64,000 bases of DNA. It comes from Paraburkholderia hiiakae (GTDB taxonomy: Bacteria > Pseudomonadota > Gammaproteobacteria > Burkholderiales > Burkholderiaceae). A program made the position numbers and the translations under genes. Numbering within the stretch: the first letter of the stretch is position 1; each line of letters begins with the position of its first letter. Where the stretch lies: assembly GCF_904848665.1 (NCBI RefSeq), contig NZ_CAJHCQ010000003.1, forward strand, positions 186,001 to 250,000, given 5' to 3'. This document shows positions 18,677 through 26,119 of the stretch, one piece after another. The notes under the pieces were generated by a model. It searched no databases, had not been told where the DNA came from, and was given only the letters and a program-made list of their open reading frames with translations.

Positions 18677-18746
18677 TTGCAGTCTCGTTGCAGGAAGTTT
18701 GCATGCCGGTTGCGCGGAGATTGCAATGCGATTGCAGCTGTTTTGT
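18677..18746. repeat. 11-bp phased TTGC repeat array
   Basis: TTGC begins at 18677, 18688, 18699, 18710, 18721 and 18732, exactly 11 bases apart each time, and TTGT follows at 18743. Five of the six begin TTGCA or TTGCG with variable remaining bases (TTGCAGTCTCG, TTGCAGGAAGT, TTGCATGCCGG, TTGCGCGGAGA, TTGCAATGCGA, TTGCAGCTGTT). Conservation limited to the first four or five bases with fixed spacing near one helical turn suggests protein binding on one face of the DNA, not a recent tandem duplication. Confidence 0.75.
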
Positions 18747-18932
18747 CTGCGCGCGACTCCGGCATGGATTACGTGGCTTCGTGAGCGCTGTTCGAGCATC
18801 GTTGATCGCGCATCACGCGCTGTGCAATCGACGCAGCGCGGCACGCATGAGGTCAGGAATCGGCGAAAAACCGCGTAGCGGTTCATCCGCAAAAGCCCCG
18901 CGCAAACGATATCCGGCATAAAGGCCGCTCGT

Positions 18933-18961
18933 TTGCGGGGTTATTCCAACTCGCCTACAAT
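18933..18961 (+). promoter_or_regulatory. sodB promoter
   Basis: TTGCGG at 18933-18938, a 17-base spacer and TACAAT at 18956-18961 make a good sigma-70 promoter. A transcript would start near 18968 and have a leader of about 55 bases before the sodB ATG. Confidence 0.7.
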
Positions 18962-19021
18962 CGAGTGCTCCATGCCGGTTATCACGCAGAACTCCCCATA
19001 ACACGACGAAGGAACCGCATC

Positions 19022-19600
19022 ATGTCATTTACGCTCCCGCCGCTGCCGTTCGCGAAGAACGCCCTCGTTCCGCACATGTCGGAAGAGACGCTCGAGTTCC
19101 ACTACGGCAAGCACCATCAGGCTTACGTCACGAATCTGAACAATCTGATTCCGGGCACCGAGTTCGAAAACCTCTCGCTCGAAGAGATCGTCAAGAAGTC
19201 GTCGGGTGGCGTGTTCAACAACTCGGCGCAGATCTGGAATCACACGTTCTTCTGGAACAGCCTCTCGCCGCAGGGCGGCGGCGCACCGTCGGGCGCGCTC
19301 GGCGACGCGATCAACGCGAAGTGGGGCTCCTACGACGCGTTCAAGGAAGCCTTCACGAAGGCTGCAGTGGGCAACTTCGGTTCGGGCTGGACGTGGCTCG
19401 TGAAGAAGGCAGACGGCTCGCTCGACATCGTGTCGACCAGCAACGCCGCCACGCCGCTCACGACCGACGCGAAGGCGCTCCTCACGATCGACGTGTGGGA
19501 ACATGCTTACTACATCGACTACCGCAACGCGCGTCCGAAGTTCGTCGAAGCGTTCTGGAACATCGTGAACTGGAACTTCGCAGCGCAAAACTTCGCGTGA
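19022..19600 (+). CDS. sodB: Superoxide dismutase [Fe]
   Basis: A 192-residue cytosolic iron superoxide dismutase. The metal ligands can be placed: His27 in F-H-Y-G-K-H-H, the second His in [10 protein letters not shown], and Asp and His in [11 protein letters not shown] near the C-terminus; QIWNHTFFW and [10 protein letters not shown] are typical of the Fe type. GAAGGAAC stands before the ATG. The frame is open a little further upstream but the conserved start [10 protein letters not shown] is at 19022. A sigma-70 promoter and a strong terminator make it a single-gene unit. Confidence 0.97.
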   Translation: MSFTLPPLPFAKNALVPHMSEETLEFHYGKHHQAYVTNLNNLIPGTEFENLSLEEIVKKSSGGVFNNSAQIWNHTFFWNSLSPQGGGAPSGALGDAINAKWGSYDAFKEAFTKAAVGNFGSGWTWLVKKADGSLDIVSTSNAATPLTTDAKALLTIDVWEHAYYIDYRNARPKFVEAFWNIVNWNFAAQNFA

Positions 19601-19664
19601 GTTTTACGTGAGTTTTACGTAATACGAAGCTTGTTCCGCGTGCCGCAATAGCTGCGGCACATGC

Positions 19665-19697
19665 AAAAAGCCCTCGATGCGAATCGAGGGCTTTTTT
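19665..19697. terminator. Bidirectional terminator after sodB
   Basis: AAAAAGCCCTCGAT, loop GCGA, ATCGAGGGCTTTTTT: a perfect stem with A and T runs on both ends, between the convergent sodB and isochorismatase-family genes. Confidence 0.93.
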
Positions 19698-19714
19698 GTT
19701 TTGCGTGAAGTGTT

Positions 19715-20290
19715 TTACGCAAAAGCCGCGATGGTTTCCTGCGTCGAGCGCACGTGGCCCATGTGGGGGAACAGCTTGTTGAACGAGAAGTGATGCATCT
19801 CTTCGTTCAGACCCGAAGTGGCGTCTTCGACGAACACGAGCTTGAAGCCGAGATCGAACGCCGCGCGCGCGGTGGATTCGACGCCGAAGTTCGTGGCGAT
19901 GCCGCCGATCACGATGGTGTCGATGCCGCGGCGGCGCAACTGCTGCTCGAGGTTGGTGCCGTAGAACGCGCCCCATTGGCGCTTGGCGATGATCACGTCG
20001 CCGGCTTGAGCGCCGATCTCGGGCACGAGTTCGGAGGCCTCGGCCGGTGCGGGCGGCGTGTCGGGTGTGCGTCCGGGCGCGTCAGCGGGCAGCGCGAGCA
20101 GCTCGTTCAGGAGCACGTGGACCCAGACGACGGTGCCGCCCTTGGCGCGCAAGGCGTCGGCCAGCGGCTTGGCCTTGGCCACGACCTGTGCGCCGCTATA
20201 GGGCGCGATCTGGCGGCCGACGATGCCGTGCTGGAGGTCGATCATCACGAGCGCCGTGGTGCGCGCGTTCAGTGAAAGTGCTTGCGTCAT
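19715..20290 (-). CDS. Isochorismatase-fold hydrolase (YecD-like, catalytic Cys replaced)
   Basis: A 191-residue cysteine-hydrolase-superfamily protein. Asp18 (V-M-I-D-L-Q) and Lys103 (I-I-A-K-R-Q-W-G-A-F) of the Asp-Lys-Cys triad are present, with the cis-peptide motif GGIATNFGVESTARAA, but the residue aligned with the catalytic Cys is Gly136 (N-F-G-V-E-S-T). E. coli YecD and true isochorismatases also lack this Cys, so the protein may act on an isochorismate-like ether rather than an amide. No siderophore genes are nearby. Divergent from a TetR regulator across a 63-base region with repeated operator-like sites, which suggests that it is the regulated target. Confidence 0.85.
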   Translation of the reverse strand: MTQALSLNARTTALVMIDLQHGIVGRQIAPYSGAQVVAKAKPLADALRAKGGTVVWVHVLLNELLALPADAPGRTPDTPPAPAEASELVPEIGAQAGDVIIAKRQWGAFYGTNLEQQLRRRGIDTIVIGGIATNFGVESTARAAFDLGFKLVFVEDATSGLNEEMHHFSFNKLFPHMGHVRSTQETIAAFA

Positions 20291-20300
20291 GGTTCACCTA

Positions 20301-20350
20301 TATGTGAGGATGGCTTCACATAATCATACACGAATGTGAGGGAGGCTTCA
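20301..20350. promoter_or_regulatory. Repeated operator-like sites between hydrolase and TetR gene
   Basis: Two near-identical 17-mers lie 32 bases apart: ATGTGAGGATGGCTTCA (20302-20318) and ATGTGAGGGAGGCTTCA (20334-20350), differing at two positions. The first is inside a larger imperfect palindrome, TATGTGA-N8-TCACATA (20301-20322). The second overlaps the ribosome binding site of the regulator. This is a likely autoregulatory TetR operator pair. Confidence 0.65.
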
Positions 20351-20353
20351 GAT

Positions 20354-20992
20354 ATGGCGGCAGACCCGCTCGCGCGAAAAGAGGCGCAAAAGGAAGACGC
20401 ACGGCGCGTGCCGCGCCAGGAACGCGCGGCGCGCACCGTGGACACGCTGCTCGAAGCCGCGGGCGAAGCGTTCGCCGAGCGCGGCTTCGAAGCGGCGACG
20501 ATGACGCAGATCGCGCAGCAGGCGGGCGTTTCGGTGGGCGCGGCGTACCAGTACTTTCCGAACAAGGAGGCACTGGCTCTCGCGTTGCGCCAGCGTTACG
20601 GCAACGAGATGGACGCGCGCTGGAGCACGCTCATCGCCGCGCACGACGACGTGGGCAAACTGCCGCTCGCAGAACTGGTCGAGCGCCTGTTCGACTTGAT
20701 GGTCGATCTGATGCACGACTATCCCGCTTATTTGCCGCTGCTTTCCGTGCCGCTTGGCTTCAAGCGCGATGCGGCCGTGCGCAATCTGCTGCGCCAGCGC
20801 TTCACGGCGCTCTTCCTGCGTTATCAGCCGGCGCTTTCGTCCGACGAGGCCTATCGCGTGGCCGAAGTCATGCTGCAGGTCATCAAGAGCCTCAATCCAC
20901 TATACGCCGCGGCGAAACCGAAGGAGCGCAAGCTGCTGGTCGCCGAGTACAAGGGCGTGCTGGCGGCGTGGCTCGCCGTGCGGCTCGCGTGA
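20354..20992 (+). CDS. TetR/AcrR family transcriptional regulator
   Basis: A 212-residue repressor with a TetR N-terminal helix-turn-helix: MTQIAQQAGVSVGAAYQYFPNKEALALAL at about residues 51-79. The first 25 residues are charged. The C-terminal ligand domain is helical and gives no ligand clue. The ATG at 20354 has GGAGG nine bases upstream; a GTG at 20336 would start within the operator repeat. Probably controls the divergent isochorismatase-family gene and itself through the repeated sites between them. Confidence 0.9.
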   Translation: MAADPLARKEAQKEDARRVPRQERAARTVDTLLEAAGEAFAERGFEAATMTQIAQQAGVSVGAAYQYFPNKEALALALRQRYGNEMDARWSTLIAAHDDVGKLPLAELVERLFDLMVDLMHDYPAYLPLLSVPLGFKRDAAVRNLLRQRFTALFLRYQPALSSDEAYRVAEVMLQVIKSLNPLYAAAKPKERKLLVAEYKGVLAAWLAVRLA

Positions 20993-21029
20993 GACCGCGA
21001 GGCAAACGCACCCGCACCCGCACCGCGCC

Positions 21030-21674
21030 TTAGCGCAGTAGCGGCTCGTCGCGCGACGTCAGCACGCGGTCGATCAGGCCATACTCCGCGGCGGCTTGTG
21101 CCGACATGAAATTGTCGCGGTCGCTGTCGTGCGCGATCTGCTCGATGCCGCGTCCAGTGCGCGCGGCGAGCATCGCGTTCAAGCGCTCGCGCAGGTAAAG
21201 GATTTCGCGCGCCTGCAACTCGACATCGGCAGCGGTGCCCTGGCCGCCTCCCGAAGGCTGATGGATCATGATGCGCGCATTTGGTAGTGCGAAGCGTTTT
21301 TCAGGCGCGCCCGCAGCGAGCAGGAACGACCCCATGCTGGCCGCAAAACCCGTGCACAGCGTCGAGACATCGGGCTTGATGAACTGCATCGTGTCGTAGA
21401 TGGCGAGTCCGTCGTAGACCGAACCGCCCGGCGAGTTGATATAGAGGTGGATGTCCTTGTCGGCGTTTTCCGCTTCGAGAAAGAGCAGTTGCGCGACCAC
21501 GAGGCTGGCGCTCTGCTCGGTCACCGGCCCGACGAGGAACACGATGCGCTCGCGCAAGAGGCGAGAGTAGATGTCGTAGGCGCGCTCGCCGCGCCCCGAT
21601 GTTTCGATGACGGTCGGGACGAGATTGAGCGCGCTCGGCGGCATTGCTGCATGATTCAGTGCAAAGGATGGCAT
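21030..21674 (-). CDS. ATP-dependent Clp protease proteolytic subunit, second ClpP paralogue
   Basis: A 214-residue serine peptidase of the ClpP family. The triad is visible: Ser113 in F-A-A-S-M-G-S, His138 in M-I-H-Q-P-S-G-G, and Asp187 in [34 protein letters not shown] is the usual mature N-terminus. It is not next to clpX or tig, and the canonical copy is not in the window, so this is presumably an extra ClpP. Start at 21674; a second ATG ten codons later is possible. The long frame upstream is not conserved. It is divergent from an ECF-type sigma factor gene. Confidence 0.9.
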   Translation of the reverse strand: MPSFALNHAAMPPSALNLVPTVIETSGRGERAYDIYSRLLRERIVFLVGPVTEQSASLVVAQLLFLEAENADKDIHLYINSPGGSVYDGLAIYDTMQFIKPDVSTLCTGFAASMGSFLLAAGAPEKRFALPNARIMIHQPSGGGQGTAADVELQAREILYLRERLNAMLAARTGRGIEQIAHDSDRDNFMSAQAAAEYGLIDRVLTSRDEPLLR

Positions 21675-21864
21675 GAGTGGCCTCGCGTGTTTCCGTTGAC
21701 GGCTGTTGACGTTGGCGGCGCAATTGCGCCACTGCTGCCATGACGCCCGGCAAGGCCGCCGCGTGACGAGAATATTTTTGCGTGGGGCTGTCACGTCTGC
21801 CTCGCGCCGAACGTCATGAGGGAAACGGGCGGGAGCGAGCACGCAAGGCGAAGGAGCGGAGCGA

Positions 21865-22962
21865 ATGACGCAGGCGATCGACACAATCGAAGGAACGAAT
21901 ATGGAAGGCGCTGGGCGCAATGAGGCTGCGACCCCAGTGAGCGAGGAGGGCGGGCCTGGAGGAGAAGCGTGGACCGACGCGCGCCGCGCCGCCGCCTTCG
22001 GCGCGGCGCGCGGGCGGCTCATTGCGCTGGCAACGCGCGTGCTGGGCAGCCGCGCGGAGGCCGAGGACGTCGTGCAGGATGCATGGTTCCGCTGGCGCGA
22101 CGCCGACGCGCAAGCCTTGCGCGCTCCGCAGGCGTGGCTCGCCACGGTCACGGTGCGCCTCGCGATCGACCGGCTGCGGCGCTTGCGCCGGGAGAGTGCG
22201 GGCGAACACGAGGCCGCGTGGCTCGAAGAAGCGGCGCCCTCGGCGGAAGAGGCGGGTTTGCGTGCGCGGCGGTTCTCGGACGCGCTGCTGATGCTGCTCG
22301 AAAGGCTAGGACCGCTCGAGCAGGCGGTGTTCGTGTTGCGCGAGGCCTTCGACTGCGACTACGCGCAGATCGGCGCGCTCACCGGCTGCACGAACGAGCA
22401 TTGCCGGCAGATCGTGCGGCGTGCCCGTGTGCGGCTCGCCCGCGAGGCCGCGCCGCAAGCGGCTCCTGCCGACAAAGTGCAGCACGCGCGCACGGTCGAG
22501 CGATTGCGCGATGTGCTGCATGCGCAGGATCGCGTGGGATTGATGGATTTGCTCGGCGTGACGGCAACCGCGCTGGTCGCATCGAGCGTGGCCGAAGTGG
22601 CTCACCGCCACGGCACGCAAGAAACGCTGCCCGCGCGCGTTCTGCGCGCCGAGGCGCTTGCGTTGGGCGGCGAGCCGGGCGTGGCGCTCGTCGCGCAGGA
22701 CGGCGCGCTCGCGGCCTGGCTGCATGTGCGCGACGACCGCTACGGGTTGCCCGAGCCGGTCGTTTGTGTCGCGGCAATGGAAGAGGGAAGCGCGCTCCAG
22801 GCGGCCAACCAGGCTTTCGGCGGCGATGCGGTGCGCAGGCTGCTCGCCCGGCTCGCCTCGAGCGACGGCGCGGCGTGCGTGTCTACGCTGTGCGTCACCG
22901 CGCAAGCGTCCACCACGCACGGCTGCGCGACGCTGCTCGCGCAGCCGCTCGCCCTGGCCTGA
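21865..22962 (+). CDS. ECF-type sigma-70 factor with C-terminal extension (ECF41/SigJ-like)
   Basis: A 365-residue protein with sigma region 2 at about residues 44-110 ([50 protein letters not shown]) and region 4 at about 150-205 ([19 protein letters not shown], then [19 protein letters not shown]). About 160 residues follow, resembling the SnoaL-like extension of ECF41-type factors that replaces a separate anti-sigma factor. AAGGAG lies before the ATG at 21865; a second ATG at 21901 is possible. No anti-sigma gene adjoins, so control is likely through the C-terminal domain. The DGGGR motif typical of ECF41 was not found, so subgroup is uncertain. Confidence 0.82.
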   Translation: MTQAIDTIEGTNMEGAGRNEAATPVSEEGGPGGEAWTDARRAAAFGAARGRLIALATRVLGSRAEAEDVVQDAWFRWRDADAQALRAPQAWLATVTVRLAIDRLRRLRRESAGEHEAAWLEEAAPSAEEAGLRARRFSDALLMLLERLGPLEQAVFVLREAFDCDYAQIGALTGCTNEHCRQIVRRARVRLAREAAPQAAPADKVQHARTVERLRDVLHAQDRVGLMDLLGVTATALVASSVAEVAHRHGTQETLPARVLRAEALALGGEPGVALVAQDGALAAWLHVRDDRYGLPEPVVCVAAMEEGSALQAANQAFGGDAVRRLLARLASSDGAACVSTLCVTAQASTTHGCATLLAQPLALA

Positions 22963-22981
22963 GGCGAGGCTCGAACGCTAG

Positions 22982-24253
22982 CTAGCCGCGCAAGGCAGCG
23001 TCCCAGTTGATATCGACGCACAGCACCTGGACGCCGAGCTCCGTCTGCACGGCGACCGACGCCGTGACGCACAGGTGCGCCTCGTTGATCGACAGATAGG
23101 GGGGCGTGAACTGCACGCGGCCCGGCGCCTTCATCGCACCAATGAAATATGGCCGCCGCTCCCAGCTCGCGCCTTCCGAATGGAGCAGCGGCCGGAAGCG
23201 CTTGGCGCGTTGCGACGTGCGGCCGTCGGGCAGCACGTTGTCGCCGATCTGGCGCCCCGACGCGTCGAGCAGGAAGCAGCGCGCCGTGTCGTCGAGGCCT
23301 AGCAGCGGCAGCGTGGCGTCGTTCATGTTCACGCCCTCGGCAAGCTGCTTCGCCGCCGCTTCGATGGCGCTCACGTACGGCGCGAGACGCGCGGACTGCG
23401 AGCGCTCGCGCGCGGCCACGCGCTCGCGCAGGCGCGCCGAAAGATCGTCCATGAGCTGCGCGGCCTTGGCCGGCGGCACCGGCTCGACGTCGGGCCGTGC
23501 GAAATAAGCGCCCTGCACGAAGTCGGCGTTGCTCTCCAGCGCGATCAGCGCGTCGCGCTCGGTCGAGAGCCCGCCCACGAGCACGAGCTGACCCGACTCG
23601 TGCAGCATCGAGACGAGCCCCGGCAGCACGCGCTCGATATGCGCGTGGCGGCTCGCCTGGGCGAGCAGGCTGCGATCGAGCGTGACGATGTCGGGGCGCA
23701 CTTGCCACACGCGGTCGATGTTCGAATGCTTCGCGCCGAAGCCATCCAGCGCGATCACGAAGCCCGCCTTGCGCAATCCGTCGATGATTTCCGCGAAGCG
23801 CGAATTCTCGCCGCCCGCCTGCTCCGACACTTCGAGCACCACGCGCTGCGGCTGCAGGCCGAGCGCCTTGAGGCCGGCGAGCAGGGCGTCGCCGTAGCTC
23901 GTGTCCATCAGCGCGGCCGGATGCAGGCTCAGAAAGAGCCATTCGTCATGCGAATCGAACGCGTTGAAGTTGCCCAGATGCAGCGATTCCGCGAGGCGCC
24001 CCAGTTCGAGCAGGTCGCCGCGGCGCGCCGCCTGCGTGAACACCTCCTGCGACGGCGCTTGCTGGCCCTGCTCGTCGTGCGCGCGCAGCGACGCGTGATA
24101 GCCGATCGCGCGCCGGTGCGCGACCGAAAACACGGGCTGGAACACGCTGAAGACGGTGTAGCCGCCGTACAGCACGGTGCGGCGGGCGCCTTCTTCGCCG
24201 GCAATGGGGCGAGACTGGAAGCCGGGGGGATCGAGGTCGATCATGCTGGTCAT
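22982..24253 (-). CDS. Degenerate EAL-domain protein with C-terminal sensor-like domain
   Basis: A 423-residue protein. Residues about 30-270 are an EAL domain fold: VFSVFQPVFSVAHRRAIGYH, then LEVSEQ, IALDGFGAKHSNIDRV, DIVTLDRSLL and QGAYFARP. However the EAL triplet is H53-A-S, the second Asp of D-D-F-G is Gly, the catalytic Lys of the K-I-D strand is Thr and the Glu of A-E-G-V-E-T is Gly, so c-di-GMP hydrolysis is very unlikely. A helical linker leads to a YkuI_C/Cache-like domain (about 300-420; RCFLLDASGRQIGDNVLP). Probably a c-di-GMP-binding or protein-interaction receiver. Soluble; no membrane segment. The start at 24253 has no strong ribosome site. Confidence 0.85.
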   Translation of the reverse strand: MTSMIDLDPPGFQSRPIAGEEGARRTVLYGGYTVFSVFQPVFSVAHRRAIGYHASLRAHDEQGQQAPSQEVFTQAARRGDLLELGRLAESLHLGNFNAFDSHDEWLFLSLHPAALMDTSYGDALLAGLKALGLQPQRVVLEVSEQAGGENSRFAEIIDGLRKAGFVIALDGFGAKHSNIDRVWQVRPDIVTLDRSLLAQASRHAHIERVLPGLVSMLHESGQLVLVGGLSTERDALIALESNADFVQGAYFARPDVEPVPPAKAAQLMDDLSARLRERVAARERSQSARLAPYVSAIEAAAKQLAEGVNMNDATLPLLGLDDTARCFLLDASGRQIGDNVLPDGRTSQRAKRFRPLLHSEGASWERRPYFIGAMKAPGRVQFTPPYLSINEAHLCVTASVAVQTELGVQVLCVDINWDAALRG

Positions 24254-24547
24254 TTCGTTTCGATGGCGCGCGGGACGGACGTGACGGGCGGGACGCGTGA
24301 GCGTCAAGTTTACAGGATAGGACAGCAAAAAGTATGCGAGCCCCAAGTGCCGTGGCAGCCTCGTGGTCATCGCCCGTACGCTGGCGCACGCGCTATTTCG
24401 CGACGGTGCACGCGATGTTCCTGAGTTGGTGCCTGAACGCGGCGCGAACGCTGGCAACGCACGGCCCCGAGGCGCGCCGCACCTTTGCGGTGCGCGCGCC
24501 GGCACTGGCGCTGCAATGGTCGCGACCCCTGCAGCGGCGTCGCCTTA

Positions 24548-25990
24548 TCAGGCCCGCTCGGACGGATCGGTCTTCTTCGCGGTGCGCCGCAGGTCCGACG
24601 AGAGCTGCGCGAAGATCCACGACGAACCCGCCGTGATGATGCCCACGCAAATAAACGTCGCGTGGAACGCCGGAATCACATTCTCGCCCGTCTTGTGACC
24701 CATGATGCCCGTGAAGGTCGTGAGCAGCGCGCCCGCGACGGTCACGCCAAGGCTCATCGAGAGCATCTGCACGAGCGAGAAGAGGCTGTTGCCGCTGCTT
24801 GCGCCGCCAGTGCCTAAATCCTTGAGCGTGAGCGTGTTCATCGCCGTGAACTGCATCGAGTTCACGCCGCCGAATATCGCCAGTTGCGCGATGCGCATCC
24901 ACAGCGGCTCGCCCGGCGTGGAAAGGGCGAAGCTCGCCATCATGAGGCCCACGAGCACGGTGTTCGAGACCAGCACGCTGCGGTAGCCGTAACGCATGAT
25001 GAGGTACGTCACGAGGCGCTTGGAGAACATGCCCGCCGCGGCCGTAGGCAGCATCATGAGGCCGGCCTGGAAGGCGGTGTAGCCGAGCGCCACCTGCAAG
25101 AGCAGCGGAATCAGATACGGCATCGCGCCGCTGCCGATGCGCGCGAACAGATTGCCGAGCAGGCCCACGCTGAAGGTGTGGATCTTGAAGAGATCGAGCG
25201 AAAAGATCGGCTGCGGCGTGCGTACCGCGTGCAGACCGTAGGCCACGAACGCGGCGAGCGAGAGGATGAACAGCACGAGCACGGTGGCGTGCTGGATGCC
25301 GAACTCGCTGCGCCCGTCGAGCGCGAACGAAATCGCGAGCATGCCGATGACGAGCAGCAGGTAGCCCGGCAGGTCGAAGCGCGGCGTGTCGGGGTTGCGG
25401 CTGTCGGGCATGAAGATGAAGGTGGCGATGCATCCCACCACGCCCACCGGCACGTTGATGAGAAAGATCCAGTGCCACGAGGCGATCTGCACGAGCCAGC
25501 CGCCGAGCGTCGGGCCGATGAGCGGGCCGATCAGCCCCGGAATCGCCACGAACGAGAGCGCTGGCAGATAGCGCTCGGCGGGAAACGTGCGCAATACGGC
25601 AAGCCGCCCGACCGGCAGGAGCATCGCGCCGCCCACGCCCTGCGCGATGCGCGAGACCACGAGCTGGTTCAGCGTATGCGCGCTCGCGCAGAGGAGCGAG
25701 CCGAGCGCGAACACGAAAATCGCGCCGAGAAACACACGCCGTGTGCCGAGCTTGTCCGCGAGCCATCCCGATACGGGGATCATCACCGCCATCGTGAGCG
25801 AATACGCGATCACGACTGATTGCATGCGCAACGGTAATTCGCCAAGACTCTTCGCCATCGCCGGCAAGGCCGTGTTGACGATGGTCGAATCGAGCGTCTG
25901 CATGAAGAAGCCGGTGGCGACGAGCCACAGCATCACGGACAACGAGCGGGGCGACGGGGTGGTGCTGGACGCAGCGGTGGATTCGGACAT
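24548..25990 (-). CDS. DHA2-family drug/proton antiporter (MdtD-like MFS)
   Basis: A 480-residue inner-membrane protein with about 14 hydrophobic helices. MFS motif A is in GWLADKLGTRRV (about 67-78), motif C-like G-P-L-I-G-P-T-L-G-G-W near residue 155, and the first helix carries LDSTIVNTALPAM, the DHA2 motif D1. It presumably exports lipophilic drugs or metabolites. An ATG eleven codons earlier is less likely. It lies 129 bases downstream of a MocR regulator on the same strand and may be its target, but nothing in the sequence shows the substrate. Confidence 0.9.
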   Translation of the reverse strand: MSESTAASSTTPSPRSLSVMLWLVATGFFMQTLDSTIVNTALPAMAKSLGELPLRMQSVVIAYSLTMAVMIPVSGWLADKLGTRRVFLGAIFVFALGSLLCASAHTLNQLVVSRIAQGVGGAMLLPVGRLAVLRTFPAERYLPALSFVAIPGLIGPLIGPTLGGWLVQIASWHWIFLINVPVGVVGCIATFIFMPDSRNPDTPRFDLPGYLLLVIGMLAISFALDGRSEFGIQHATVLVLFILSLAAFVAYGLHAVRTPQPIFSLDLFKIHTFSVGLLGNLFARIGSGAMPYLIPLLLQVALGYTAFQAGLMMLPTAAAGMFSKRLVTYLIMRYGYRSVLVSNTVLVGLMMASFALSTPGEPLWMRIAQLAIFGGVNSMQFTAMNTLTLKDLGTGGASSGNSLFSLVQMLSMSLGVTVAGALLTTFTGIMGHKTGENVIPAFHATFICVGIITAGSSWIFAQLSSDLRRTAKKTDPSERA

Positions 25991-26119
25991 GGGCGAGGAG
26001 TGGGGCGCGCAGGCAAGCGCCATTGTAGGGAAAACGGCGCGCGCGCGCAGACGGCAGGGCCCGCTGCCGCGTATGCGTCCGGTGTGCCGTGCGTGTCGTG
26101 CGCCCCGGCGCCTGCGTGT

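Larger units (their letters stand above)
18557..19021. other. xseA-sodB gap holding an 11-bp phased repeat and the sodB promoter
   Basis: 465 bases without a gene. It contains two GGCGCAATC copies 10 bases apart (18611 and 18621), a strictly 11-bp phased TTGC array (18677-18746, separate entry), a possible hairpin CCCCGC..CAAACGA with TCGTTTGCGGGG (about 18897-18940) and the sodB promoter. Short open frames here overlap in several frames and look non-coding. Confidence 0.6.
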
